DNA from: Morella rubra
Lineage: Eukaryota > Streptophyta > Magnoliopsida > Fagales > Myricaceae
Assembly (NCBI GenBank): GCA_003952965.2
Contig: CM025853.1
Coordinates: 14,040,068 to 14,104,067 of the forward strand
Length of the DNA stretch: 64,000 bases
Reading direction: 5' to 3'
Positions 1 to 10,483 of this stretch are shown here, in pieces. Within the stretch, counting starts at the first letter, position 1. Each line of letters begins with the position of its first letter. The position numbers were made by a program, and so were the translations under genes. The notes below the pieces were generated by a model. The model worked only from the letters and a program-made list of their open reading frames with translations. It had not been told where the DNA came from and searched no databases.

Positions 1-283
1 TACCAAAAAGAGACAATAGGCATGACTCTCAAATCATATTATAATCCAGACATAAATTGAGAAAGTATGTAAAAGATCATGCTCGAAAATCTCAAGTATG
101 TCAATCAGGCCAATTACCAAATGTGCTGACAAAAGGCACACAACAATCATCAATTTTTTTTTAATTAAAAAAAAAAAGGAAATAAAGAACATGAACTCAC
201 AAGATAAGCAAACACACAAGAACATAAATTTAAAAAAAAATATAAATGCAACCTAAGCTAATGCATGCAAGAACAAAAAATAC

Positions 284-2145
284 TCAGGGAGAAGAACATG
301 TACCAATAGCCTTCATGTTGGCTAATAGGTTTTCATCCTTTTTCACCCAAATCTTCTTGACAAATGTTGATTGTTTGGTCAAGTTCTCCAACTTTGCATT
401 TATAATCATGGTGTGCTTAGTGAGAACCTTGATTTGGTTTTCAAGATTCGTATGCTCAGTGCTGCAGAAAGGGTTACTATGTGTGTGCTCTTGTGCTCTC
501 AATTTAAAACAATTAGGTCTGATGTGACCTATTTTTCCACAAAAATGACAAGTAGGAACAAACCGATGTGAAGTGTGTGTTTTAGGTGGAACAATATGAG
601 AATGAGTATTCATGGACGGAGAGTTAGTCTTTTTACCTTCACTCACCTTTCTCTGAGGAGCTTTAATTTCTGCTTGTTTGACTGGCAATGACGCCGGAAT
701 GAAGACAGTATTTGAAGTTGATGCACCACTCGACTCGTTGTATCCCAAACCTTTCTTATTTCCAGGTGTTGCTCCCAGGCTTAACATATGGTCAAGCTTT
801 TTAGACCCACTAGAGAATTGTGAAGTTGAGCATTAGATTTCTCTAGTTTGCACTCTAAGTCTTTGACTTCAGCTTCAAGGGCCAAGTTCTTCAGTTTCAA
901 GTCATCAGACAACTTGATGTATTCTTCAAGCGTGGCAGTGAGGTTATCCCTTTCAAGTTGAGTCTCATGAAGTTTCTCTAGGGTCCTTTTATTTACCTTG
1001 TGCAGTTTCAGGCTTTCCCTAAAGAGTTTGTCATACACCTCTTGCAAGCTTTCTTCAGCATCAGATTCATCCTCGATGTCTCGTTTCAGAGTTAATATCC
1101 TGCAAATCACAATTATCAGTACTAGACATAAAAGCCATAAAATTTACCTGTTCTTCTTCATCACTGCTGGAATTTGATTCGTCGTCACTCAGTGAAGCAT
1201 TCATAGCTTTTCCTTTCGACTTGAGATATGTTGGGCACTCTGATCTGACATGACCAAATCCTTGACACTCAAAACAAGTCAATTTTTTATTCTTGGACTC
1301 ATTAGCAATGTGCTTATCTCTCTTCTCCTTTCTGAACCCACTGGAGCTACCATGATTCTTTTCAGCACCTTTATTAAATCTTCTTTGATCTAAAAAACTT
1401 TCTGAATTTTTTGATTAGAACGCTGAAGTTCTCATCATCTAGAGATTCATCTGACTCAGAACAGACTTCTTCTTTACTAGATCTCAAGGCGATAGACTTG
1501 TTCTTCTTATGCTGAGGCAATGTCTGTTCATAAGTTTGCAGAGACCCAACTAGTTCTTCAATCTTCATTGTGTCCAGGTCTTTACTTTCCTCAATTGCTG
1601 TAACTTTGGGTCTGAATCTCTCAGGAAGAGATCTCATAACTTTTCTCACAATTCTACTTTCTTGTATCCTTCTCTCCTAGGTTGTAACTTGAGTTAACTA
1701 TGTCATTTAGCTTTGCATAGAACTCATCAAACGTCTCATCTTCCTTCATTCGAATTTCTTCAAACTTTGTGGTTAACATCTGAAGCTTCGAGTTTTTAAC
1801 GGTCTTAGTACCTTCATGAGTAGTCTCTAAAATCTCCCAAGCTTCCTTAGAAGTTTCACACATAGAAATTCGTTTAAACTCATCAGCAGACACAGCCATA
1901 AAAATAGAGTGTAAACCTTTGCTATTCCAGTTACATTCACTAATCTCATTAATAGTCCAGTTACCAATATCTTTAAGTGTTTTAACACCTTCAACCTCAG
2001 ATATAGGTGCAGACCACCCTTTGACACAAGATCTCCAGGCACGTTCATCAAGAGATTTCAAAAAGGATTTCATGCGAACTTTCCAGTACGCATAATTGCT
2101 TCCATCAAAATATGGAGGCACAGACAAAGACTGACTTTGATTCAT
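284..2145 (-). pseudogene. Copia gag region with two zinc knuckles (fossil)
   Basis: The gag start is the ATG at 2145. The N-terminal part (1654-2145) has the plant Copia gag fold with the blocks PPYFDGSNYAYWKVRMK and EILETTHEGT. A CCHC zinc knuckle (CFECQGFGHVRSEC) lies at about 1235-1280 and a second (CHFCGKIGHIRPNC) at about 500-560. Between them is an acidic, coiled-coil-rich stretch at 781-1110. Gag proteins of this kind form the virus-like particle and bind RNA. The region is spread over several frames, so it is broken. The protease and pol would lie left of the window edge. Confidence 0.8.
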
Positions 2146-2172
2146 CTAGACTAAGGGTCAAGGACCGAGTTT

Positions 2173-2188
2173 AGGCTCTGATACCAAT
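2173..2188 (-). other. Primer binding site (initiator tRNA-Met type) of the left-edge Copia element
   Basis: On the minus strand ATTGGTATCAGAGCC follows the LTR end directly. This matches the 3' end of plant initiator tRNA-Met, the usual primer for plant Copia elements. Confidence 0.85.
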
Positions 2189-3121
2189 TGAAAAATCCGG
2201 TTTAGACCCTAATAACACTTAGAGGGGTGAATACGTGTTTTCCCTCTAATTAACAAATCAATAACAATTTTAAAACATGTTCTAAAATTGTTCAGCCTAG
2301 ATATGCATAATAATCAACTCAATCAACAAATAAGCAGCGAAAAATTAAAACAAACTTCAATCACACAAAGAGACAAGGATTTGGTGACGAAGTGGAAAAC
2401 CTTTGAAATACCATTCAAAGGAAAAACCACTCCGGGCTAGCAGCCACCTAGAATCCACTAAGAAGAAAACCTTACAAACAGTGATTCAGACACGGGCAAC
2501 CCCAGTTGCTTGACTCTGACAACCCTGATGTAATAATCTAAGCCTCCCTGCTTAGACCCGCTCCGTGCGGCATTCCCCTCAGACCTTTGAGGATCTTCTT
2601 ATGGATTCTTCACGAACAAACCTTGTTCTTCAGCACGCCTTCAACACCATGAAGGTTACAGAGATATTTGGAGAAAGAATAGAGAAAAACTCATCAATGT
2701 TGAAGCACAAATCTTCTCGGTTTTTCTCTCAAGGAAGGAGGCACAAGTATGCTCAATGGAGGCCTCAATAATCTTTAGGACGGCCTACCATGAAACCTAG
2801 TAGGGTTTCCAACATTTCAAAAGGAAATTCCAAAAATTTAGGAATTTTTGAAATTCGCCGGAAGTCGCTCGAGCATGGGTCGAGCGCTGGTCAAACGTTA
2901 TGTGTTGTCTGTCAAACGCTGGTCAAACACTGGTCAAACGCTGTGACTCTGTCTGTATTTTTTCAAAGGTCGCTTGAGTGCTTGTCGAACGTAGGTCAAA
3001 CATGATGAAGACTTTGGACAGACCATCAACTCTAACTCTTGAACAAATGTGGAGACCAAATATACAACTCGATTAAGACATATTTTGACACGGAATTATG
3101 CCAATACAAAATGCACTAACA
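2189..3121 (-). repeat. 5' LTR of the left-edge Copia element
   Basis: Read on the plus strand the segment starts with TG (2189) and ends with CA (3121), the expected LTR ends in either orientation. The 2189 boundary abuts the primer site. The 3121 boundary is inferred from the TGTTAGTGCATTTTG start on the minus strand, which is typical of such LTRs. Length is about 933 bp. A possible target duplication would be AGCTG (3122-3126), but its partner is outside the window. Confidence 0.75.
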
Positions 3122-3124
3122 AGC

Positions 3125-3251
3125 TGTTAGCAAGTTGTTACGTAATTAGTTCAGCTCTTGTGTATAAATATCAGTTCATAAAGTAATAAGACTTACGCAT
3201 TATACACCATTTTCTAGCACTCTGTTTTTCTCTCAAACCTCCAACTTCAAC
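3125..3251 (+). repeat. Short LTR-like remnant with TATA box
   Basis: The stretch begins TGTTAGCAAG, has TGTATAAATA about 35 bases in, continues through an AT- and CT-rich leader, and ends near TTCAACA. This is the shape of a short Copia-type LTR. No primer site or internal domain follows, so it may be a solo LTR, a TRIM end or a truncated piece. The left-edge Copia element was inserted at its left border. Confidence 0.35.
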
Positions 3252-3289
3252 AGTTAACTACACAACAAGGTCCCCCAACGCCTGCTAAC

Positions 3290-3412
3290 CATGTGCGGGA
3301 ACTGTCTCTCGAGAGTGCGATCCATGAGCAGCTCCTTCGAGAACAGTTCTTATGGTACCAGAAATCACGAGTGGAATGGCTAGTCTCGAAGGACTTGAAC
3401 ACGAGTGGCACG
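3290..3412 (+). pseudogene. LINE ORF2 fragment (endonuclease-RT linker)
   Basis: One open plus-strand stretch translates to a segment containing LREQFLWYQKSRVEWL and SKDLNTSG. It matches the conserved linker between endonuclease and reverse transcriptase of plant L1-type LINEs, where the family pattern is WrqkSRvxWLxxGDxNTxfFH. Only about 40 residues remain. It abuts a minus-strand LINE ORF1 fragment, so the two LINE pieces face each other. It is a dead fragment; the assignment rests on motif recognition. Confidence 0.6.
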
Positions 3413-3710
3413 GATATTTGATTTGTTCATACCTGCCATAGGGAGTCCATAGAGTTGGATCCAGAAGGTCCGCAAGGGAGAGGTCAACTTCATCAATAGT
3501 AAGCTCCAGGGACCAATGCTGAAGCACAAGATAGAAACCTTTGAAGTTCCAGGGTGCAAGCTGAAGAACACGGGCTTTATCTTGGCAACGGCCAAAATGG
3601 AAAATAAAAGTTGAATTTTCCAAAGCTTCAATCCGAATATCAAATGCAAATTTCCACACTGAGGAGATCAGGCCCATGATGACATGCTTACTGGGCGTGG
3701 AGAGACCAAA
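3413..3710 (-). pseudogene. LINE ORF1 fragment with DUF4283 domain
   Basis: Minus-strand reading from about 3700 gives a DUF4283 domain: a SSVWKFAFDIRIEALENSTF block, then DKARVLQLAPWNFKGFYLVL, then VDLSLA. About 210 bases in, the similarity moves to another frame (FWIQLYGLPMAGMN), so there is at least one frameshift near 3450-3480. DUF4283 proteins in plants are mostly ORF1 (nucleic-acid binding) of L1-type LINEs or their derivatives. The C-terminal zinc knuckle normally present is missing because the piece stops at the junction with the opposed ORF2 fragment. Confidence 0.7.
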
Positions 3711-3977
3711 CAGACATGGTAGGCTCGAGAAAGAGAGCCGCCTAGGTAGTGAATCCGAAGAAAGATCAACAGTCTAACGGGTGAGCTGATCGACATCTCG
3801 AGAATCTCGGCAGTAGAACCAAAGTTGTAAGAAAAAACAATGAACACGAGGGGATGAGGGAAAAAGCAAAAGTAACCAAGAGTACAAACGGTGAGTGGTG
3901 AAAAGAGGAAGGGAAAAAAAATAACTGGGTAGGTACAAGAATCTAGGAGACGAGGCTAGGAATGGTCAGGGAGAATC
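3711..3977 (-). other. Probable LINE 5' leader, interrupted by the Gypsy element
   Basis: There is no coding signal. The stretch lies immediately upstream (minus strand) of the DUF4283 fragment and is purine-rich on the plus strand. It stops where the Gypsy LTR begins. The similar-looking stretch at 9270-9400 on the far side of the Gypsy element probably continues it. This is inference from position and composition only. Confidence 0.4.
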
Positions 3978-4420
3978 TGATAAGGTCCCAGTCAGAGATA
4001 GACACGTTGACACTGGTAGAGTTATATTACATAAGCTCCATTCTGGCTGGAAGCAAGCCAGTACAGACAAATTGAGTTCTTCGATGCCTTTACATGACTT
4101 CTGACTAATATATATAAACAATAAACCATTAACTGCAAGACTCCACTACATCGAAATAAAATATTCACATGTGCAAAAGATAATTACAACCTATAACTGC
4201 AATTAATCGCATGTCAGAAGATATTTGAATATTCGAAATTATCCTTATCTCTCACGCACTTCCATCCTCGTTTTTCTCAACCAACTTGCATACTGCTGTT
4301 CCACTCCTGCACGTACTAACTCCTCAGAGCTGAACTCCTTAGAGCTGATTTGGTATGGGTCTTCACGACATGTACCACGGATTGGGCTTACGGTTTCTGC
4401 TAGGCCTAGCATTCGTATCA
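3978..4420 (-). repeat. 3' LTR of the chromodomain Gypsy element
   Basis: It is 443 bp and begins TGATAAGGTCCCAG and ends ATTCGTATCA on the plus strand. It is nearly identical to 8793-9269 apart from a 33-34 bp segment present once here and twice there. A purine-rich tract (GCGGAGGA on the minus strand, about 4421-4428) abuts it as polypurine tract. Confidence 0.93.
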
Positions 4421-4472
4421 TCCTCCGCTCGTCCAGACGGACCTTGTCCTCAAGGTTGAATGAAGGAAACTG

Positions 4473-5834
4473 CTAGTTGATAACGTCAACGAGTTCCCAG
4501 GTGGCTTCGTCAGTAGGAAGATGATGCCAGTGGATTAACGCCTCAGCTATGAACTTTTTGCCTTGCTTGGTCCAGCGATAGTCTAGAACCCTTTGTGGTT
4601 GAAGAGCCAGGGTGCCATCTGGTGTGACGGCAGGAAGCTCAGTTGGTAATGCCGGAATATCACCATGCCACTTTTTGAGTGCTGAGATGTGGAAAACTGG
4701 GTGTACGCGGGAGGATGCTGGAAGTTGAAGGCGATAGGCAACTGCACCAATTCTCTCGATTATCTGATAAGGCCCAAAATATTTGCAAGCCAATTTCTGA
4801 TGCGCACGGCGAAACATAGAAATTTGGCGGTAGGGCTGTAGCTTCAGAAGGACCCAATCATGGACTGCATATTCTTCTTCACGCCTATGACGATTTGCAA
4901 TTTGTTTCATGCGATTTTGCGCCTTCTCCAAATTGTTTTTCAGCTGTTGGAGGACATGATCACGATCATACAACTCGAGGTCGACTGTATGGACAGGAGA
5001 AATACCAACCATATAGTTGTGGATAGTTGGTGGAGGTCGACCATATACTGCCTCAAAAGGGGTCATGCCCGTGGCCCCATGGTATGTAGTGTTGAACCAG
5101 TATTCAGCCCAGGCTAAAAAACTGCTCCAACATTTTGGTTGTTGGAAAGAGAAGCAACGCAAGTACTGTTCCAAGCAGCGGTTTGTCACCTCCGTTTGAC
5201 CGTCAGTTTGTGGATGGTACGCAGTAGACATTTGCAACTGTGACCCCTGCAACTTAAAGAACTCAGTCCAAAAAGCACTAAGGAAGGTAGGGTCACGATC
5301 ACTCACCAACGTCCTTGGCATTCCATGTAAATGTGCAACATGTTCTACAAATAGTTCTGCAATCCGTTTGGCTGTGTAAGGATGGGTAATGGCAATAAAA
5401 TGAGCATATTTGCTCAGGTGATCTACTACCACTAGAATAGCATTCTTTCCATTGGAATTGGGGAGTCCTTCAATAAAATCTAAAGAGAGATCCTCCTAGA
5501 TTTGCTGTGGTATTGGGAGGGGTTGAAGAGGGCCAGCAGGGCTGCGTGCATCATACTTAGCTTGTTGACAAACGGGACAAGAAGAAATGTGGTGTTTGAC
5601 ATCTGCCTTCATGCCAGTCTAGTAAAAAATTTGAGATAGTCGTTTGTAAGTTCTGAGAAACCCCGAATGACCACTAATAGGGGAGTCGTGAAACTCCTTG
5701 AGCAACACATTCTTCAATGGAGATTTGGCGGGCACTAGTACCCGACCTTTGTAAAACATTATCCCATCATGCACAGAGTAACTATGAGGAGGGTTATTAT
5801 CAGATTGAAGCCTATGTTTAATGTCTTGTACCAC
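4473..5834 (-). pseudogene. Gypsy integrase with chromodomain-like tail (fossil)
   Basis: The zinc-binding N-terminus (HDSPISGHSGFLRTYKRLSQ) lies at 5619-5834. The catalytic core and C-terminus lie in the frame 4473-5432, with the second conserved block VSDRDPTFLSAFW, the QTDGQTEVTNR motif and the C-terminal GPYQIIERIGAVAYRLQLP fold. The last about 45 residues (VLDYRWTKQGKKF through EATWELVDV) look like a chromodomain, which is known to target chromoviruses to particular chromatin. Broken fossil. Confidence 0.9.
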
Positions 5835-5912
5835 CGGATCTGCTTCATGTTCTGCGCGTATATCCTGCCAAATAGAGAATTGAGGACATGTAAGTGTGTG
5901 TAAAATTGGAGA

Positions 5913-7408
5913 CTAGGTCTGTCGAGACAAGGCATCTGCTGCAGAGTTTAGTTTGCCTGGTTTGTATTTAATCTCATACTCGAATCCCAAAAGTTTAGAT
6001 ACCCAACGTTGCTGCTCCGGGGTAGCCACCTTTTGATCCAACAAGAACCGCAAACTCCTTTGATCTGTAAGAATCTGAAATTTGCGCCTTAAAAGATAGG
6101 GACGCCAATGTTTGACTGCTGTAAGAATTGCCAACATCTCCTTGGCATATACTGATAAGGATTGTTTTGCCGTGCCCAACGCTTTGCTAAGAAAAGCTAT
6201 TGGTTTTCCACCTTGTGACAACACTACGCCTATCCCACGATCTGAGGCACCTGTTTCAATAACAAATTCCTCTTTAAAATTAGGAACTGCCAGCACAGGA
6301 GTAGTGGATAGAGTCTTCTTAAGAGATTGGAAGGCTTGTTCGGCAGAGGAGTCCCAATGAAACCGTCCTTTCTTTAATAACTTTGTGAGAGGAGCTGCAA
6401 TACTACCGTAGTTTTGGACAAACTTCCGGTAATAACCAGTGAGTCCAAGAAATCCTCTCAGCTCTGTGGGGTTTTGTGGTTGTGGCCACTTCTGCATGGA
6501 CTCTATTTTGGCTGGGTCTACACGTACTCCTTCGCTAGTGACAATGTGACCAAGATATTCTAACTCCCTTTGACCAAAAACACATTTAGATGGTTTGACA
6601 AAGAATTGATTCTGTTGCAAAACCGTAAAAGCTTGGTCTAGGTGACACAGATGGAGTTCCCACGAGGGACTATATATAAGAATGTCATCAAAAAACACTA
6701 GTATGAATTTGCGAAGGAATGACTTAAAAATAGAATTCATGGCTGCCTGAAAGGTTGATGGAGCATTACAAAGTCCAAAAGGCATTACCAAATATTCGAA
6801 GTAGCCATGCTGAGTGCGAAAGGCAGTTTTGTGGATATCTACCTCATGTACTCTGATCTGGTGGTAACCTGCTCTCAGATCAAGCTTGGAGAAATATTTT
6901 GCACCGTGGAGCTCGTCCAACATATCATCAATAGTTGGAATAGGGAATCTGTCCTTTATTGTTACCTCATTGAGGGCTCGATAATCAGTGCAAAATCTCC
7001 GGTTTCTATCTTTTTTCTTAACTAGCAAAACAGGTGAGGAAAATGGGCTATTACTTGGTTGAATATACCCGAAATCAGCATTTCTTCAACTTGTTTCTCA
7101 ATCTCGTCCTTTTGAAAATGGGCAAACCGGTAAGGGCGAACGTTGACTGGTCCATTCCTAGGCTTGAGAGGAATCCGGTGGTTATAATCTCTCTTTGGTG
7201 GCAGCTGCTTTGGATCAGTAAAAATTGCGGTATACTTTTGTAAAAGATTCTTCACGTCTTCTGGAATAGGTTCTTGTGACTCTGTCATACCTCCTTTTAT
7301 TTGTACAGAATACAATTTCCCTTCTCCATGTCGGGCCAGCATATGGAGTGAAATTGGTTGGGCCTTCTGCTGGTTTGCCCAATTAATTACTTTGTCTGTC
7401 CCTCCCAT
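5913..7408 (-). pseudogene. Gypsy reverse transcriptase and RNase H (fossil)
   Basis: The minus-strand frames at 7022-7408 and 5913-7028 hold the N-terminal RT region (IPLKPRNGPVNVRPYRF), the palm with FFDDILIYS (active-site aspartates near 6680) and YLGHIVTSEGVRVDP. An RNase H domain follows (GASDRGIGVVLSQGGKPIAF, then LTDQRSLRFLLDQK). It ends in KPGKLNSAADALSR, the usual junction to the integrase. Domain order is canonical for Ty3/Gypsy. Part of a fossil element. Confidence 0.92.
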
Positions 7409-7701
7409 TCAAAGCTCAAGATCTGTCTTTTCCAATCACAGAGTACAGGACCCAATGTTTCTAACCATTGGATGCCCAACACAGCATCAAGGCTTAATAA
7501 AGGCAGAATAAAGAAAGCAGCACGAAACTTACAGCCTTGAACTTGAAAGTCCACGTCTTTGTACACTTCTGAGCAGTTGAGATTGTCTCCATTAGCAACA
7601 CGTATAGTAAAACTGGGAACTTCAGTCACAGGTAGATGTAGGAACTTTATAATTTTCTCACTGAGGAAGTTATGCGTCGCCCCACTGTCTATCAACGCCA
7701 C
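7387..7701 (-). pseudogene. Gypsy aspartic protease (fossil)
   Basis: The frame starts near the catalytic ALIDSGATHNFLS motif, the retropepsin D-S/T-G-A signature, and continues through DAVLGIQWLETLGP, the typical second conserved block of Gypsy proteases. It sits between gag and RT as expected for the superfamily. Confidence 0.88.
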
Positions 7702-7707
7702 AACTGG

Positions 7708-8751
7708 TCACCGGATAATCTCCATCACCACCCTCAATGTTCGTGGAGTTGTCCACCCTGATAAGGCGTGAATGGATATTTCTGGTTGGTTTTCCTCTTC
7801 GGGATCATCTTCTTCATTTACTTCTCCACTGCCTGCCATTTCCATCTCTTCTTCAATTTCTATCAAGAAGGCTTGTGCTGGTTTGCAACGATGACCTTGA
7901 GTGAATTTCTCATTGTAGTTGAAACACAGCCCACGCTCTCTACGTCGCTGCATCTCTTCCCAAGACAACTTTCTAACAACCTGAGCCTTTGGTGGACCTT
8001 GGTTGGTTGGCGTTGCTGCTACTGGCTTGGTAGCAAAATTGCTCCTGGTCGTTCTCCGTTGTCGTGTAATCTGTTCGTCCTTCATCCTTGCCAATGCTAT
8101 TGTCTCCTTCAGACTACGAGGCCTAAACATGCGGACGTCATCGGCTATCTCCGGTTTGAGACCTCCCAAGAAGGTTCCAATGAGTGCCTTCTGAGTCCAT
8201 CCTTGTACCCGGTTCATAAGACGCTCGAATTCCTTCTGGTATTCCCTTAATGTGCCTAGTTGCTTTACCCTTGAAAGAGCCTCATCAAAATCTTCATATT
8301 CGGTGGGTCCAAACCTTGCCCACAACTCTGCTTCAAAAACCTCCCATGTGAGCTCTGCTCCAGAAACTTGTAGAGTTCTTTTCAGTCCAAGTAGCCATTG
8401 ATTGGCCTCACCCTCTAAGTGGTAAGCAGCCAAGGTGACTCGTATTGGTGCAGGCGTCTTATGAAATTCAAAGTATTGCATGACTCTGTTTAGCCATTCC
8501 GTGGGGTCATCCCCAGCGAAATGAGGGAATTCAACCTTCATAGATCTGAAATGATATTGCTCAAACGTCGAGTCGTTACTCTCCTTGCGGTTGTTGGAAG
8601 ACTCTACATGCTCAGAAGAATTAAAAGTTGTCCGAGATGAAGAGAGCATCTCAGTGATACCCTTAAGGGCTTCCTCGACACGACTCATGCCACCCTTCAA
8701 GTCACCCACATCGACTTCAAGTTGCTCAATCCGCTCTTTGTTTGTAGCCAT
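7708..8751 (-). pseudogene. Gypsy gag (fossil)
   Basis: A 347-residue open frame starts MATNKERIEQLEVDVG with an N-terminal coiled coil. It is followed by the retrotransposon gag domain (EFPHFAGDDPTEWLNRVMQY, then EANQWLLGLK and GLKPEIADDVR) at about residues 75-215, and a region near residue 275-290 resembling a zinc knuckle. It encodes the particle-forming protein of the element and lies directly after the primer site. The element as a whole is broken. Confidence 0.88.
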
Positions 8752-8775
8752 TTTGGTAACTAGTCACTCGTGACA

Positions 8776-8791
8776 CTTAGCTCTGATACCT
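8776..8791 (-). other. Primer binding site (initiator tRNA-Met type) of the Gypsy element
   Basis: The minus strand reads GAGGTATCAGAGCTAAG immediately downstream of the 5' LTR end. TATCAGAGC matches the tRNA-Met primer class. Confidence 0.75.
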
Positions 8792-8792
8792 C

Positions 8793-9269
8793 TGATAAGG
8801 TCCCAGTCAGATATAGACATGTTGACACTGGTAGAGTTATATTACATAAGCTCCATTCTGGCTGGAAGCAAGCCAATACAGACAAATTGAGTTCTTCGAT
8901 GCCTTTACATGACTTCTGACTAATATATATAAACAATAAACCATTAACTGCAAGACTCCACTACACCGAAATAAAATATTCACATGTGCAAAAGATAACT
9001 ACAACCTATAACTGCAATTAATCGCATGTCAGAAGATATTTGAATATTCAAAATTATCCTTATCTCTCACGCACTACCATCCACGTTTTATCCTTATCTC
9101 TCACGCACTTCCATCCACGTTTTTCTCAACCAACTTGCATGCCGCTGTTCCACTCCTGCACGTACTAACTCCTCAGAGCTGAACTCCTCAGAGCTGATTT
9201 GGTATGGGTCTTCACGACATGTACCGCGGATTGGGCTTTCGGTTTCTGCTAGGCCTAGCATTCGTATCA
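8793..9269 (-). repeat. 5' LTR of the chromodomain Gypsy element
   Basis: It is 477 bp with the same ends as the 3' LTR. It is longer because a segment containing CCTTATCTCTCACGCACT occurs twice in tandem around 9058-9122. Confidence 0.93.
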
Positions 9270-9399
9270 AAATTGGAGAAGAAAGGCATGCTCCAGGGGG
9301 ATAGAGGAGTAGCGCCGGAAGGAAAAGGGAAGAAACCCTAGGGGAGAGGAGAGATAAGGACTCTCGGGATTCACTAGGACGTACTTATCTTAAAAGAAA
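9270..9399 (-). other. Probable outer part of the LINE 5' leader
   Basis: This is non-coding sequence on the right flank of the Gypsy element. Its composition is like 3711-3977 on the other side. It is probably the remainder of the LINE 5' end into which the Gypsy element jumped, ending near the desaturase pseudogene. No motif proves this. Confidence 0.35.
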
Positions 9400-10106
9400 C
9401 TATGTACAACTTGCCATACCTCTATCCTCTAGCCGTTTCATCTTTTTACCTAATCCACAGACATAGTCTTGGGCTTCTCGTCCTCATTCGAAAGTTCAGT
9501 TAGCTTCTCCACGTTCCATTTGGCGACCAAATGTGTGTACACTCCCATGTAGTCCCTGGCCGTGTACACCCCAAGCCGAGAGGCAACACTTGTGAAGTGA
9601 TCGAAAAGACATTCATCCTGGCCATTGTACATTAAGTGTGCTGGCATTGCTATGACGGTGTCACTTGGATCCAACTCGAAAAACTTCTTGACTATTTCGG
9701 TATAAGCAATTTCATGGCTCTTCTCATCCACGGCAATCGTGCCACATATTTGGGTAAGCTTTTCATCCCTATACTTCATGGAAAGCCTGGCCGTATTACC
9801 GTGGGAGATAAATGTTGCTCTTTCTTGGAATGATATGTAGATTGTAAAGAGGTGAGCATTTGTTCCGCAGCTGATATTCTAAGAGAAAAAAAGACATTAA
9901 CTAGCTAATTAATAAGACTATTGACTTGAATACAATACCCCTTACAGATTAATAGTCTAAAATTAATTTGATCAGTTTACGAGGGTTTGTCTAAGCAAGG
10001 TATCAAAGAAGTGAAGCTTTGAAGAATGTCTCGACTAGACCTTGACATAACGTACTAGAGTTATATAGGTTCCAACTAAACATTCATTCACATGGGATTT
10101 TCTCAC
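9400..10106 (-). pseudogene. Stearoyl-ACP desaturase (FAB2/SAD family), last exon, copy A
   Basis: Minus-strand coding sequence from about 9870 to 9400 matches the C-terminal half of plant acyl-ACP desaturases, soluble di-iron enzymes that make oleoyl-ACP in plastids. Recognisable blocks are [33 protein letters not shown] and [19 protein letters not shown]. The E and H of the second iron-binding EExxH-type motif survive in DEKSHE (about 9711-9725), where the usual residue between them is R. Relative to copy B (48780-49501) a 30-bp segment coding for [10 protein letters not shown] is missing in frame, and a frameshift near 9470 displaces the AQDYVCGL tail. The upstream exons with the first iron motif are absent. 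Sequence from about 9870 to 10106 also matches copy B and is probably intron. Confidence 0.85.
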
Positions 10107-10309
10107 CACTTAGAACACTTTGAATGTTTATCGAGTGAAACGTTGTAACTCATTAATAATAGTTACGGACGTTCCATTTTACAGCGTTGTAACAGTATCC
10201 AAAATATCGAATGTAAAATTTTATGTAGTGGTTCGAACGTTAATTTTCCTTATCGAACGAATTTATACTTTCCGTCGAAACCTGTTTGAACATAATCCTT
10301 AACTGTCCA

Positions 10310-10483
10310 TTCTAAAGAGTTCGAACGATAAATTGATTTTGGGACAGAAGCTTTCTCGTTCCAAAAAAGTACTTTTTGGGATGGAACACCATTTTCATCC
10401 CAAAAAACCTTTTGTAACGGACTTGTTGGGATAGTTGGAGCAACGGACAGATTCCGTCCCAAAAACCAATTTTTGTTCTAGTG
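10310..10483 (-). mobile_element. CACTA-type terminal fragment (weak)
   Basis: The minus strand starts CACTAGAACAAAAATTGG at 10483, like CACTA termini, and is followed by short repeated GGGAC/GTCCC and TTTTTTGGGATG units. A possible opposite end CACTTAGAAC lies at 10107, but the 3-bp flanks (CAC and TAA) do not match. It may be a deletion derivative or a MITE remnant. Confidence 0.35.

Larger units (their letters stand above)
1..3121 (-). mobile_element. SIRE-like Copia LTR retrotransposon, 5' part, cut by the window edge
   Basis: An LTR at 2189-3121, a tRNA-Met-type primer site just inside it and gag-like frames further left are all read on the minus strand, so this is the 5' end of a Copia element whose pol and 3' LTR lie outside the window. 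The gag has the SIRE-type signature (an N-terminal FDGSNYAYWK block and two zinc knuckles). The gag frames are interrupted several times, so the copy is a broken fossil. Its age cannot be estimated because only one LTR is visible. Clade assignment rests on gag resemblance only. Confidence 0.85.
3978..9269 (-). mobile_element. Chromodomain Gypsy (Ty3) LTR retrotransposon, two LTRs, broken
   Basis: A 5.3-kb minus-strand element has LTRs at 3978-4420 and 8793-9269, primer site, gag, protease, RT-RNase H, integrase and a chromodomain-like tail in canonical Gypsy order. The small size, short LTRs and chromodomain suggest a chromovirus, possibly Reina-like. By eye about a dozen substitutions separate the LTRs over 443 aligned bases (about 2.7%). 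With commonly used plant rates this means roughly one to a few million years. The coding region is interrupted about five times. No perfect 5-bp target duplication is visible at its ends. Confidence 0.92.

Noticed and set aside
10107-10483. Complete 377-bp CACTA MITE
   Set aside because: The possible ends CACTTAGAAC and CTAGTG are only loosely similar and the 3-bp flanks CAC and TAA differ, so only a terminal fragment is claimed.
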